From NCBI RefSeq assembly GCF_029813775.1, contig NZ_JARVKW010000031.1:1-64000 (forward strand): a DNA stretch of 64,000 nt, in the 5' to 3' direction. How positions within the stretch are numbered: the stretch's first letter is position 1; every line of letters starts with the position of its first letter. A program made the position numbers and the translations under genes. The notes under the pieces were generated by a model. That model saw nothing but the letters and a program-made list of their open reading frames with translations. It was not told where the DNA came from and did not search any database. The DNA is from Streptomyces sp. DH24. Its GTDB lineage: Bacteria > Actinomycetota > Actinomycetes > Streptomycetales > Streptomycetaceae. This document shows positions 33,217-42,392 of this stretch, piece by piece.

Positions 33217-34448
33217 GACCAGTCACGCTCGACGTGGCCGACGCGCACCCGCTGCGGATGGTCGCCGACGGGCACGGACGCCGTCTTCTCGCCGGTGGCG
33301 AAGTCGATGGCCGTGACCCGGTCGGCGCCGCTCTCGGAGACGACGCAGGCGCGGCCGTCGCCGCTGACCGTCGCCCAGTAGGGCTTGGACACGGTGACGA
33401 GCGGGCCCTCCTGGAGGGTCGCCCGGTCCACGACCGTCGCGTAGTCGTCCATGGTGCCCGCGACGCACAGCTTCCCACCGTCCGGGCTCACCGAGATGCC
33501 GTGGTGGCGCGAGTCGTTGACCCAGGTGGTGCGGTCCTCGCTGGTCGCCGGGTTCTTCGGCAGCGTCTTCACGCGGGTGATGCGGTCGGACGCCAGGTCG
33601 TACTCCAGGAAGCCGTTGAAGAAGGACACCTGGAAGTACAGCTTCGACTCGTCGGGCGAGAACACGGCCGGGCGGACGGCGTCGGAGTGGTCCTTCAGTC
33701 CCGCCGCGTCGAGCCGCTCGCGCATGTCGACGACCTTGACCTGCCGGTACGTCGTCGCGTCCACGACCGTGATGCGCCGGTCGCCCTTCGTCCAGTCCAG
33801 CCACGGGGCGTCCAGCGAGGTGTTCACCTCGCCGATGGACATGTTCCAGATGTACTTGCCGTCCTTGCTGAAGACGTTCTCGTGCGGCTTGTCGCCCGTG
33901 GCGAACTTCCCGAGCTGCCGGCCCGTGGCGATGTCCAGGACGTGCACGGTGTTCGCGGTCGAGGCGGAGACGGCGACCCGTGTGCCGTCCGGGGAGACCG
34001 CCATGTGGTCGGAGCGGTAACCGTCCGCGGGGAAACGCCAGTTGACGCGCCCGGTGGCGAGGTCGAGGGAGACGACGTCGGCGAAGCTCGGCCGGGACAC
34101 CACCACCGACCTCCCGTCCGGCGTGGAGTACATGTCGTCCACGTACTGGTCGTGGCCCTCACCGACGCTGTTGCGGATGGCCGTGAAGTAGATCCACTTG
34201 ATGGGGTCGGCCCTGATCTCCGCGAGCCGTTCCTCCTTGTCCGGTACGACGTCGATCCGGCCGATCCTCGCCAGGTCCCCGGTGGACTCGACGACATCGG
34301 CGGTGCCGTCCCAGTTGTTGCCGACGAACAAAACCTCGCGCAGGGCGGCGGAGTCGTCCGGGGCGGCACCGGCGGTCGCGGGGAGACCGGCGGTCAGGGC
34401 GAGGGCGGCGGCTATGGAGCACAGGTGCCTGGGGCTGAAGGCAGGCAA
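33198..34448 (-). CDS. Secreted YVTN/WD40-like beta-propeller protein
   Basis: 416 residues: signal peptide (LPAFSPRHLCSIAAALALTA, cleavage near AGA-AP) followed by about seven blades of the YncE/YVTN type, each with a DG or PDG turn (STPDGRSVVVS, VSPDGTRVAVS, FSPDESKLYFQ, VSPDGGKLCVA, VSGDGRACVVS). Such propellers act as extracellular binding scaffolds; the ligand is unknown. The TTG at 34448 is preferred because AGGAGGGAG lies 7 nt upstream and the signal peptide begins right there; a GTG 12 codons earlier lacks a ribosome site. An AT-rich dyad lies about 45 bp upstream. Confidence 0.78.
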   Translation of the reverse strand: MPAFSPRHLCSIAAALALTAGLPATAGAAPDDSAALREVLFVGNNWDGTADVVESTGDLARIGRIDVVPDKEERLAEIRADPIKWIYFTAIRNSVGEGHDQYVDDMYSTPDGRSVVVSRPSFADVVSLDLATGRVNWRFPADGYRSDHMAVSPDGTRVAVSASTANTVHVLDIATGRQLGKFATGDKPHENVFSKDGKYIWNMSIGEVNTSLDAPWLDWTKGDRRITVVDATTYRQVKVVDMRERLDAAGLKDHSDAVRPAVFSPDESKLYFQVSFFNGFLEYDLASDRITRVKTLPKNPATSEDRTTWVNDSRHHGISVSPDGGKLCVAGTMDDYATVVDRATLQEGPLVTVSKPYWATVSGDGRACVVSESGADRVTAIDFATGEKTASVPVGDHPQRVRVGHVERDWSGPAGG

Positions 34449-34490
34449 GGGCTGCTCCCTCCTCGGGACGCGAAAGCTGAACACGCCTCA

Positions 34491-34513
34491 TTTTCAACTT
34501 ACTGAAAAGTAAG
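34491..34513. promoter_or_regulatory. AT-rich double dyad upstream of the propeller gene
   Basis: Two overlapping perfect dyads: TTTTCA-N6-TGAAAA (34491-34508) and CTTACT-GAAA-AGTAAG (34498-34513). In DNA of this GC content such a sequence is unlikely by chance and probably is an operator for the propeller gene. The TCATTTTCA part resembles half of a Streptomyces Zur box, but half-site order and spacing differ. Confidence 0.5.
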
Positions 34514-34593
34514 GAGTGTTCCTGCCGCACCGCAAGACGCGTGCACGACAACTCTCCCTCCCCGGGTGCCCTCGGCCCTTCGCCCGGCCGCGG

Positions 34594-34959
34594 CTACTCG
34601 TCCCAGGCCTGGATCATCGTCTGTTCGACGATCTTGCCGTCGCGCAGCGTCAGCATCGACTCGGCCAGGACTCGCACGCCGTCCGGGTACTGGCACGACT
34701 CGGTGAAGGCGACCCGGTCGTCCTGGACGACGCACTGCTCCAGCTTGTGGGTCATGTCCCGCCCGTACAGGTCGTCGAGCATCTCGTCGATCTCGTCGCG
34801 GCCGTGCACGACCTTGGGATTGCTGGGCTGGGTGTTGTGGTCGACGATCCGGATCTCGGCGTCGTCAGCGTAGAGCGACGCGAGGGTTTGCGCCGTGCGT
34901 TCCTCGATGCCCCGGCGCAGGGCCTCGGTGTCGAAGGCGGGGCGTGCCATGGTGCCCAT
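34594..34959 (-). CDS. SnoaL/NTF2-like small protein
   Basis: A 121-residue alpha+beta cone protein of the NTF2/SnoaL superfamily: N-terminal helices, LYADDAEIRIVDHN, then strands with HGRDEIDEML, VAFTESCQYPDGV and MLTLRDGKIVEQTMIQAWDE. Members range from isomerases to ligand-binding proteins, so a reaction cannot be assigned. ATG at 34959 follows GAGGAGGTCACC. Isolated gene. Confidence 0.8.
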   Translation of the reverse strand: MGTMARPAFDTEALRRGIEERTAQTLASLYADDAEIRIVDHNTQPSNPKVVHGRDEIDEMLDDLYGRDMTHKLEQCVVQDDRVAFTESCQYPDGVRVLAESMLTLRDGKIVEQTMIQAWDE

Positions 34960-35143
34960 GGTGACCTCCTCGTCGGGGCCCGCGGCCCGACGGTTCCGGG
35001 CCGCCGAGGACCCCGTCTTCGAGCCTCCTCCGCCTTCGCGTGCTCGGCAAGCGCTGCGGCGGGCCGGCCGCCGGGCTCCGCCTGTCGGGTGAGCGTGGCC
35101 GCGCGCCCGTGTCCGGGGGCGGCCCGCCGCCGTTGCTGACAGC

Positions 35144-35449
35144 ATGATCTCAACACGACGCATCATCGCAGCCGTTGGTCTCGCCGCCGGTGTCACCGGC
35201 CTTGCCGCGCCGCTGGCGAGTGCGGCCGACGGGGCGGCCCAGGACACCGGCCGGCTGAGCCCGATCGCAGTGCTCGACTCGCTGGCGGTCGCGGACCTCC
35301 CCGAGGAGCACAAGGACGAGATCCTGCGGCCCTCCGCGCAGCTGGCCGAGCTGAACAAGGTGCGGGAGCTGAACCGGCTGGGCGAGCTGTACCAGCTCGC
35401 CCAGCCGGTCGCCCCGGTCCTCGGCCTGGTGCCGGCCGTCCAGTACTGA
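35144..35449 (+). CDS. Small secreted protein
   Basis: 101 residues with a clear signal peptide (IIAAVGLAAGVTGLAAPLAS, cleavage after ASA). The mature part of about 73 residues is helical with leucine-rich stretches (AQLAELNKVRELNRLGEL) and no cysteine. No known family recognised. The ribosome site is weak. A strong terminator follows. Likely an extracellular or cell-wall protein. Confidence 0.75.
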   Translation: MISTRRIIAAVGLAAGVTGLAAPLASAADGAAQDTGRLSPIAVLDSLAVADLPEEHKDEILRPSAQLAELNKVRELNRLGELYQLAQPVAPVLGLVPAVQY

Positions 35450-35461
35450 CCGCGACACCCT

Positions 35462-35496
35462 GCGAGGGGCCGCCCGGCCGACGGGCGGCCCCTCGC
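35462..35496 (+). terminator. Strong rho-independent-type hairpin
   Basis: GCGAGGGGCCGCCC (35462-35475) and GGGCGGCCCCTCGC (35483-35496) form a perfect 14-bp stem with a 7-nt loop, 12 bp after the stop of the small secreted protein gene. Confidence 0.9.
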
Positions 35497-35619
35497 GGAC
35501 GTGTCCGGCCGCCCTCGCCCGGGTACCGGCAGCCGCGCGCTCGGACCGGCATCACCTCGCGCCGACCGCGGCCCCCTCTTCCAGCCGGCCGTCGCCCCCC
35601 GCCGACCCAGGGCCCGCCG

Positions 35620-37374
35620 TCAGCCCGCCGTCGCCAGGAACTGCGTCGCCGCCAGCTCCGCGTACAGCGGGTCCGCGGTCACCAGCTCGGCGTGCGTGCC
35701 GACGGCGCGGACCCGGCCCGCGTCCAGGACGACGATCCGGTCGGCCATCGTCACCGTGGACAGCCGGTGCGCGACGACCAGCACCGTCGTCGTACGGGCC
35801 ACGTCGGCGACCGTGTCCCGCAGCGCCGCCTCGTTCACCGCGTCCAGCTGCGAGGTGGCCTCGTCGAGCAGCAGCAGGCGCGGCCGGCGCAGCAGGGCGC
35901 GGGCGATGGCGACCCGCTGGCGCTCCCCGCCCGAGAGCCGGGTGCCGCGATGCCCCACGAGCGTGTCGAGACCGTTCGGCAGCCGCGCGACCAGCCCGTC
36001 CAGGCGGGTCGTCTTCACCACGCGCGCCACCGCCTCGTCGTCCGCCTCCGGATGGCCCAGCAGCAGGTTGTCCTTCAGGGAACCCGACAGGACCGGCGCG
36101 TCCTGCTCCACATAACCGATGGCGGCCCGCAGTTCGGGAAGCTCCCAGTCGGCGACGTTCCGCCCGTCCAGCGTGATCGTGCCCGAGTCGGGGTCGTAGA
36201 ACCGCTCGACGAGCGAGAACACCGTCGTCTTGCCCGCCCCGGACGGACCCACGAACGCCGTCATGCCGCGCGCCGGCACCGCGAACGTCACCCCGTGATG
36301 GACGTACGGAAGATCGTCGGCGTACCGGAAGCGGACGTCCGTGAAGGCGACCGACGCGGGTTCTGCACCCGGCGCCGGAAGCGGCACGGGCCGGGCGGCC
36401 GGCTCGGCGGGCAGCCGCAGCGCCTCCTGGATGCGGGCCAGGGCCGCGGAACCGGTCTGGTACTGCGTGATCGCGCCGACGACCTGCTGGATCGGCGACA
36501 TCAGATAGAAGACGTACAGCAGGAACGCCACCAGCGTGGCGACGTCGGTCGCGCCCGTCGCCACCCGCGAGCCGCCCACCGCGAGCACCGTGATGAACGC
36601 GCACTGCATCGCCAGCCCCGCCGTGTTGCCCGCCGCCGCCGACCACTTGGCGGCCCGCACGCTCTGGCGCCACGACTCCTCGGCCGCCGCGTGCAGCGTG
36701 CGCTCCTCACGGTCCTCGGCGCCCGACGCCTTCACCGTGCGCAGCGCGCCCAGGATCCGCTCCAGGGAGGCACCCATCACGCCGACCGCGTCCTGCGCCT
36801 GCCGGCTCGCCCGGTTGATGCGCGGCACGATCACCCCGAGGACGGTGCCCGCCAGCAGGATCACCGCCAGCGTGACACCGAGCAGCACCGGCTCCACCAG
36901 GCCCATCATGACCACGGTCGCCACCAGCGTGAGCCCGCCCGTGCCCAGGCCCACCAGCGAGTCGGTGGTGACCTCGCGCAGCAGAGTGGTGTCGGAGGTG
37001 ATGCGGGACATCAGATCGCCCGGCTCGGTGCGGTCCACCGCCGCCACCCTCAGCCGCAGCAGATACGACGACAGGGCGCGCCGCGCGCCGAGCACCACCG
37101 ACTCCGCCGTGCGTCGCAGCACGTACGAACCCAGCGCCCCCACCGCCGCGTTGGCGACCACCAGCGCCGACATCAGCAGCAACGCCCCGGTGATGGCCCG
37201 GTCCCGCGACAGGTCGGTGATCAACTCCCGTGCCACCAGCGGCAGCGCGAGCCCCGTGGCGCCCGTGACCAGCGACAGCAGGGCACCCGCGAGCAGGGCC
37301 CAGCGGTGGGGTCTGACGTAGCCGAGGAGCAGCCTCCAGGTGGGCGTGCCGGTCCGGGTCTCTGCTGTGCTCAC
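35620..37374 (-). CDS. ABC exporter (permease-ATPase half-transporter)
   Basis: A 584-residue half-transporter: six membrane helices over about residues 20-310, then the ATPase with Walker A GPSGAGKTT, signature LSGGERQRVA and Walker B LLLLDEATSQLD. It would act as a homodimer. The architecture is that of MsbA/LmrA-type drug or lipid exporters. GTG at 37374 follows CCAGGAGAGCC. It stands alone, divergent from the mycothiol dehydrogenase gene. Substrate unknown. Confidence 0.88.
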   Translation of the reverse strand: MSTAETRTGTPTWRLLLGYVRPHRWALLAGALLSLVTGATGLALPLVARELITDLSRDRAITGALLLMSALVVANAAVGALGSYVLRRTAESVVLGARRALSSYLLRLRVAAVDRTEPGDLMSRITSDTTLLREVTTDSLVGLGTGGLTLVATVVMMGLVEPVLLGVTLAVILLAGTVLGVIVPRINRASRQAQDAVGVMGASLERILGALRTVKASGAEDREERTLHAAAEESWRQSVRAAKWSAAAGNTAGLAMQCAFITVLAVGGSRVATGATDVATLVAFLLYVFYLMSPIQQVVGAITQYQTGSAALARIQEALRLPAEPAARPVPLPAPGAEPASVAFTDVRFRYADDLPYVHHGVTFAVPARGMTAFVGPSGAGKTTVFSLVERFYDPDSGTITLDGRNVADWELPELRAAIGYVEQDAPVLSGSLKDNLLLGHPEADDEAVARVVKTTRLDGLVARLPNGLDTLVGHRGTRLSGGERQRVAIARALLRRPRLLLLDEATSQLDAVNEAALRDTVADVARTTTVLVVAHRLSTVTMADRIVVLDAGRVRAVGTHAELVTADPLYAELAATQFLATAG

Positions 37375-37544
37375 GGCTCTCCTGGGCACTCGGGGGGCGG
37401 AGCCCTCAGGCTACGTGGGCGCGCCCCGCGGGACGCGTGATTTTCCTGGCCGGACGGCCTGCCGTGCCCGACCCTTACGTGCCGTTACCGATCACTCACG
37501 CGTAGGCTCGACGGGAACGACGGACGGACGAAGGGGTCAGCACC

Positions 37545-38633
37545 ATGGCGCAGGAAGTACGCGGCGTGATCGCACCGGGCAAGGACGAGCCGGTGCGGAT
37601 CGAGACCATCGTGGTGCCCGATCCCGGGCCCGGCGAGGCGGTGGTGCGGGTCCAGGCGTGCGGGGTGTGCCACACGGACCTGCACTACAAGCAGGGCGGC
37701 ATCAGCGACGACTTCCCGTTCCTGCTCGGTCACGAGGCGGCGGGCGTCGTCGAGTCGGTCGGCGAGGGCGTCACGGACGTCGCTCCAGGCGACTTCGTCA
37801 TCCTCAACTGGCGTGCGGTGTGCGGGAAGTGCCGGGCCTGCCTGCGGGGCCGGCCGTGGTACTGCTTCGACACCCACAACGCGGAGCAGCGGATGACGCT
37901 GGCCTCGACCGGGCAGGAACTGTCCCCGGCGCTGGGCATCGGCGCGTTCGCGGAGAAGACGCTGGTGGCCGCCGGGCAGTGCACGAAGGTCGACCCGGCT
38001 GTCGCGCCGCAGGTCGCGGGGCTGCTGGGATGCGGCGTGATGGCGGGCATCGGCGCGGCGATCAACACCGGCCAGGTGGGCCGCGGCGACACGGTCGCGG
38101 TGATCGGCTGCGGCGGGGTCGGCGACGCGGCGGTCGCCGGGGCCCGGCTGGCGGGCGCCGCGAAGATCATCGCGGTGGACATCGACGACCGGAAGCTGAA
38201 GACGGCCCGCGCGATGGGCGCCACCCACACGGTCAACTCCCGTACCACGGACGCGGTGGACGCGATCCGCGAACTGACCGGCGGCTTCGGCGCGGACGTG
38301 GTGATCGAGGCCGTGGGACGCCCGGAGACGTACCGTCAGGCGTTCTACGCCCGGGACCTGGCGGGCACCGTCGTGCTGGTGGGTGTGCCCACCCCCCAGA
38401 TGAAGCTGGAGCTGCCGCTGCTGGACGTCTTCGGACGCGGCGGGGCGCTGAAGTCGTCCTGGTACGGGGACTGCCTGCCCTCGCGGGACTTCCCGATGCT
38501 GATCGACCTCCATCTCCAGGGCCGCCTGGACCTGGCCGCGTTCGTCACCGAGACCATCCAGCTGGACGAGGTGGAGAAGGCGTTCGAGCGGATGCACACC
38601 GGTGACGTCCTGCGTTCGGTGGTGGTGCTGTGA
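37545..38633 (+). CDS. S-(hydroxymethyl)mycothiol dehydrogenase
   Basis: A 362-residue zinc-dependent alcohol dehydrogenase. The catalytic zinc site is in CGVCHTDLHYKQ and GHEAAG, the structural zinc site in CGKCRACLRGRPWYC, and the NAD loop in GCGGVGDAAVAGA. Length and the sequence around HNAEQRMT match the mycothiol-dependent formaldehyde dehydrogenase (mscR/fadH type), which oxidises the adduct of formaldehyde with mycothiol. Its stop overlaps a metallo-beta-lactamase-fold gene that probably handles the S-formylmycothiol product. Confidence 0.88.
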   Translation: MAQEVRGVIAPGKDEPVRIETIVVPDPGPGEAVVRVQACGVCHTDLHYKQGGISDDFPFLLGHEAAGVVESVGEGVTDVAPGDFVILNWRAVCGKCRACLRGRPWYCFDTHNAEQRMTLASTGQELSPALGIGAFAEKTLVAAGQCTKVDPAVAPQVAGLLGCGVMAGIGAAINTGQVGRGDTVAVIGCGGVGDAAVAGARLAGAAKIIAVDIDDRKLKTARAMGATHTVNSRTTDAVDAIRELTGGFGADVVIEAVGRPETYRQAFYARDLAGTVVLVGVPTPQMKLELPLLDVFGRGGALKSSWYGDCLPSRDFPMLIDLHLQGRLDLAAFVTETIQLDEVEKAFERMHTGDVLRSVVVL

Positions 38634-39262
38634 TGACCGCGCGCATCGAACGCCTCGTCACCTCCGGGCAGTTCACGCTCGACGGCGGCACCTGGGACGT
38701 CGACAACAACGTCTGGCTCGTCGGCGACGACCGCGAGGTCGTCGTCATCGACGCCGCCCACGACGCCGACGCCATCGCCGAGGCCGTCGGCGACCGCCGG
38801 CTGACCGCCATCGTGTGCACCCACGCCCACAACGACCACGTGAACGCCGCGCCCGCCCTGGCCGAACGCACCGGCGCCACCATCTGGCTGCACCCCGACG
38901 ACCTGCCCCTGTGGAAGCTGACCCACCCGGACCGCCTGCCGGACGCCCATCTGGCCGACGGCCAGGTCATCGAGGCCGCCGGCGCCGACCTGACCGTGCT
39001 GCACACCCCGGGGCACGCGCCGGGCGCCGTCTGCCTCTACGACCCGGGCCTGGGCGCCGTGTTCACCGGCGACACCCTCTTCCAGGGCGGCCCCGGCGCC
39101 ACCGGCCGCTCCTACTCCCACTTCCCGACCATCGTCGACTCGATCCGCGACCGGCTGCTCACCCTTCCGCCCGGCACAAAGGTCCTCACCGGGCACGGCG
39201 ACGCGACCACCATCAGCGCCGAGGCACCGCACCTGGACGAGTGGATCACGAGGGGTCACTGA
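38633..39262 (+). CDS. MBL-fold hydrolase, glyoxalase II-like
   Basis: 209 residues. Metal ligands are in THAHNDHVNA (HxHxDH), HTPGHAPG, FTGDTLFQG and GHGDATT, the set for a binuclear metal thioester hydrolase. ATG at 38633 shares its first base with the last base of the TGA of the mycothiol dehydrogenase; GTG at 38630 is an alternative. Coupling with that enzyme suggests hydrolysis of S-formylmycothiol, completing formaldehyde detoxification to formate; this is inferred. Confidence 0.85.
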   Translation: MTARIERLVTSGQFTLDGGTWDVDNNVWLVGDDREVVVIDAAHDADAIAEAVGDRRLTAIVCTHAHNDHVNAAPALAERTGATIWLHPDDLPLWKLTHPDRLPDAHLADGQVIEAAGADLTVLHTPGHAPGAVCLYDPGLGAVFTGDTLFQGGPGATGRSYSHFPTIVDSIRDRLLTLPPGTKVLTGHGDATTISAEAPHLDEWITRGH

Positions 39263-39362
39263 CACCACCGGCCGAGTGACGCGTCCGGAAAGGCGACAGA
39301 GGATGTCCGGCTTACCCGCCACCCTCGAACCCACGAAGGTCACCGGGTACGGGAGGTCGGAC

Positions 39363-40277
39363 ATGCCACTGCCGCTGCAGGACAAGGTCGCGCTGGTCGC
39401 CGGGGCGACACGCGGCGCGGGACGGGGGATCGCGGTCGAACTCGGCGCGGCCGGCGCCACGGTGTACGTCACCGGACGCACCACGCGCGAACGGCGCTCC
39501 GAGTACGACCGCCCCGAGACCATCGAGGACACCGCCGACCTCGTGACCGCGGCAGGCGGGCACGGCATCGCGGTCCCCACCGACCACCTCGACCCCGGCC
39601 AGGTCCGCGCCCTCGTGGACCGCGTCGCGCACGAGCGGGGCCGCCTCGACGTCCTCGTCAACGACATCTGGGGCGGCGAGCACCTGTTCCAGTGGGACAC
39701 CCCGGTCTGGGAGCACGACCTCGACAAGGGGCTGCGGCTGCTCCGGCTCGCGGTCGACACCCACGCGATCACCAGCCACCACGCCCTGCCCCTGCTGCTG
39801 CGCAACCCCGGCGGCCTGGTCGTCGAGGTCACCGACGGCACCGACGCGTACAACCGCGCCAACTACCGCGTGAACCTCTTCTACGACCTCGCCAAGGCGT
39901 CGGTGCTGCGCATGGCCTTCGCCCTCGGCCACGAACTCGGCCCGCGCGGCGCCACCGCCGTCGCGCTCACGCCGGGCTGGCTGCGCTCGGAGATCATGCT
40001 GGAGACCTTCGGTGTGCGGGAGGACAACTGGCGCGACGCCCTCGACCGCGAACCGCACTTCGCCATCTCCGAGACCCCGCACTACGTCGGCCGCGCCGTC
40101 GCGGCCCTCGCCGCCGACCCCGAGGTGGCGCGCTGGAACGGCAGTTCACTCTCCAGCGGCGGCCTCGCCCAGGAGTACGGCTTCACGGACCTGGACGGCA
40201 GCCGCCCCGACGCCTGGCGCTACCTGGTCGAGGTCCAGGACCCGGGCCGCCCGGCGGACACCAGCGGCTACCGCTGA
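39363..40277 (+). CDS. SDR family oxidoreductase
   Basis: A 304-residue short-chain dehydrogenase. The cofactor loop reads AGATRGAGRGIAVEL (T-x3-G-x-G-I), and the Y-x3-K pair is in FYDLAKAS. The NDIWGGE after strand 4 replaces the usual NNAG, seen in a subgroup of longer SDRs. ATG at 39363 follows GGGAGGTCGGAC. The substrate is unknown. It is separate from the neighbouring SDR gene and not close to it in sequence. Confidence 0.85.
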   Translation: MPLPLQDKVALVAGATRGAGRGIAVELGAAGATVYVTGRTTRERRSEYDRPETIEDTADLVTAAGGHGIAVPTDHLDPGQVRALVDRVAHERGRLDVLVNDIWGGEHLFQWDTPVWEHDLDKGLRLLRLAVDTHAITSHHALPLLLRNPGGLVVEVTDGTDAYNRANYRVNLFYDLAKASVLRMAFALGHELGPRGATAVALTPGWLRSEIMLETFGVREDNWRDALDREPHFAISETPHYVGRAVAALAADPEVARWNGSSLSSGGLAQEYGFTDLDGSRPDAWRYLVEVQDPGRPADTSGYR

Positions 40278-40723
40278 GGGTTCGCCGGGAAGGCGGCGGG
40301 CGACCACGGGCGGGCGGCGGGCGGCGGGCGGCGGCGGGCGGGCGGCGCCGGGCGCGCGGGGTGGCCGGGACGGGGCGGAGGGCCGGGAGGCGGGCTGGGT
40401 GGCCGGGAGGCGGCCGGGGGAATCGGCACGGGCCCTGGCCCGGTGTCTCGCGTGGCGCGGTGCTCCGCCTGGCCTGGGGCTCTACCGGCTTGGGTCTTTC
40501 CGGCTTGGGTCCTTCCGGTCGGAGGCCCTCCGGCGGGACCCTCCGGCCCGGCTCCGGTCCGACACCCCCCGGGCCCGGGGCCCTTCCGGAAACGCCGGAC
40601 GCGGCCCGTGGCCGATCCCGTGGCCGATCCCGTGGCTGATCCCGTGGCTGATCCCGTGGCCGGGCGGGACAGAGGGCGTCGCGGACACTGCCGTGCCGAT
40701 CACCGGACCAGTACCGTCGGCCC
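40278..40723. repeat. Repeat-rich noncoding stretch between two SDR genes
   Basis: 446 bp without a credible gene. It starts with G/GGC-rich low-complexity DNA (about 40300-40350). At about 40488-40520 a 15-mer (CCGGCTTGGGTCTTT) occurs twice in tandem. At 40606-40663 a 12-mer (CCGTGGCCGATC, with one T variant) is repeated about 4.8 times. Such minisatellite DNA is unusual in Streptomyces cores and is a slippage hot spot. Confidence 0.8.
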
Positions 40724-41518
40724 ATGACCGACACGACACGCTTTGCAGGCCACGGAGTTCTCGTCACGGGCGCCGCCCGCGGGATCGGCGCCGCCACCGC
40801 GCGGCGGTTCGCCGAGGAGGGCGCGCGGGTGCTGGTGACCGACGTGGACCTCGGCGCGGCCCGGGAGACCGCGCACGCGCTGCGCGAACACGGCCTCGCC
40901 GCCGAGGCGTTCCCCTGCGACGTCGCCGACCGGGCGTCCGTCGAGGCGGCCGTCGCCCGCGCCGTCGAGGCCTTCGGCACGCTCGACGTCCTGGTCAACA
41001 ACGCCTACCACTGCACCCCCGACGCCCCGCGCTTCGAGGACGAGCCCGACGAGACGTGGGCGCGCGACCTCGACCTCACCCTGACCGGCGCCTACCGCTG
41101 CTGCCGCGCCGCCCTCCCGTACCTGGCCGCGTCCGGGCGCGGGGCGATCGTCAGCATCGGCTCGGTCAACGGGGTGCAGGACTTCGGCAACCACGCCTAC
41201 AGCGCCGCCAAGGCCGGACTCGGCTCCCTCACCCGCACCCTCGCCGGACACGCCGCCGCCCGGGGCGTCCGAGTCAACCTCGTGGTACCGGGCACGGTGC
41301 GCACCCCGGCGTGGGAGGGGCGCGACGCCCAACTGGAGGCGGTCCGTGAGCTGTATCCGCTCGGCCGGGTCGGCGAGCCGCAGGACATCGCCGCCGCCGT
41401 CGCGTTCCTCGCCTCCCGCGACGCGGCCTGGATCACCGGCACCTCCCTGTGCGTCGACGGCGGACTCACGGCCGTCAACGCCGGGTTCCGCGCGGCCGCC
41501 GCGCGGGCCGGGGAGTGA
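40724..41518 (+). CDS. Classical SDR family oxidoreductase
   Basis: A 264-residue classical SDR: TGAARGIGAATA cofactor loop, D-V at CDVADRAS, LVNNAYH (NNA), SIGSVNG with catalytic Ser, YSAAKAGL (Y-x3-K) and the C-terminal GTSLCVDGGLT. Asp after strand 2 (VTDVDL) suggests NAD(H) preference. Substrate not known. It is preceded by the repeat-rich region. Confidence 0.88.
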   Translation: MTDTTRFAGHGVLVTGAARGIGAATARRFAEEGARVLVTDVDLGAARETAHALREHGLAAEAFPCDVADRASVEAAVARAVEAFGTLDVLVNNAYHCTPDAPRFEDEPDETWARDLDLTLTGAYRCCRAALPYLAASGRGAIVSIGSVNGVQDFGNHAYSAAKAGLGSLTRTLAGHAAARGVRVNLVVPGTVRTPAWEGRDAQLEAVRELYPLGRVGEPQDIAAAVAFLASRDAAWITGTSLCVDGGLTAVNAGFRAAAARAGE

Positions 41519-41655
41519 GGCCGGCGACGCCCCGTGAGGTCACCGTTTCGTACCGGCGCCCGCCGCGCCGCAACCGAACGGGCCGCACGGCGGTCTAACG
41601 GGCAGACGTCGCAGACAGATCCTGCGAGCATTCCGGGCGAAAGGCATGACCAGCC

Positions 41656-42351
41656 ATGGGGGACATACGCAGACGAGGAGTCGTCGCCCTCGGGGTGACC
41701 GCACTGGTGGCACCGCTCACGCTCGCGCTCGGCACCACGCAGGCGCACGCCGTGAGTTGCACGACGACGGCCGGCCCGTACCAGAAGCAGGTGGAGAAGT
41801 TCCTGGGCCGGCCGGTCGACGGCAAGCAGTCCAGCGCCGACTGCAAGGCCATCCAGGCATTCCAGAACAAACACGGCATCCGGCCCAACATCGGCTACGC
41901 CGGTCCCGTCACCTGGGGCGTGATGGACCTGATGCTCAAGCAGAAGGCCGTCGGGACGAACCCGAACAAGGCCGGCAAGTGTCCGGTGAACAAGGGCCGC
42001 ATCGCCTGCGTCGACCTCACCCTCCAGCTGAGCTGGATCCAGGACGGCAGCAGGCTCGTATACGGCCCGGTCCCGGTCCGTACCGGACGTGACGGCTACG
42101 AGACCCGCACCGGCCTGAAGAAGATCTACTGGCGCAACATCGACCACGTCTCGACCATCTACGACGTGCCGATGCCGTACAGCCAGTTCTTCGACGGCGG
42201 GCAGGCCTTCCACCAGGCGAGCCTCAGCATGTGGAACCCGCCTGGTTCGCACGGCTGCGTCAACATGACCACCACCGACGCCAAGAAGTACTGGTCGCTG
42301 CTGAAGAAGGGCGACGACGTCTACGTGTACGGCCGCAAGCCGGGCACCTGA
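41656..42351 (+). CDS. Secreted L,D-transpeptidase with peptidoglycan-binding domain
   Basis: 231 residues: signal peptide (about 1-32, cleavage after AHA), a peptidoglycan-binding_1 helical domain (about 40-95; EKFLGRPVDGKQ, IQAFQNKHGI, GPVTWG) and a YkuD catalytic domain (about 110-228) with the catalytic Cys in GSHGCVNMTT. It forms 3-3 cross-links or trims peptidoglycan outside the cell. Single gene; the ribosome site before the ATG is weak (GAAAGG). Converges with the Gfo/Idh gene. Confidence 0.9.
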   Translation: MGDIRRRGVVALGVTALVAPLTLALGTTQAHAVSCTTTAGPYQKQVEKFLGRPVDGKQSSADCKAIQAFQNKHGIRPNIGYAGPVTWGVMDLMLKQKAVGTNPNKAGKCPVNKGRIACVDLTLQLSWIQDGSRLVYGPVPVRTGRDGYETRTGLKKIYWRNIDHVSTIYDVPMPYSQFFDGGQAFHQASLSMWNPPGSHGCVNMTTTDAKKYWSLLKKGDDVYVYGRKPGT

Positions 42352-42392
42352 CCGGCGTCCGGCCGGCCCGGTGCCCGGCCCGCGGCCCCGGC

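Noticed and set aside
34491..34513. Zur operator
   Set aside because: Only a half-site-like TCATTTTCA matches; the dyad order and spacing differ from the known Streptomyces Zur box.
40606..40663. Tandem 12-mers as a CRISPR array
   Set aside because: There are no spacers and no cas genes; it is a plain tandem repeat.
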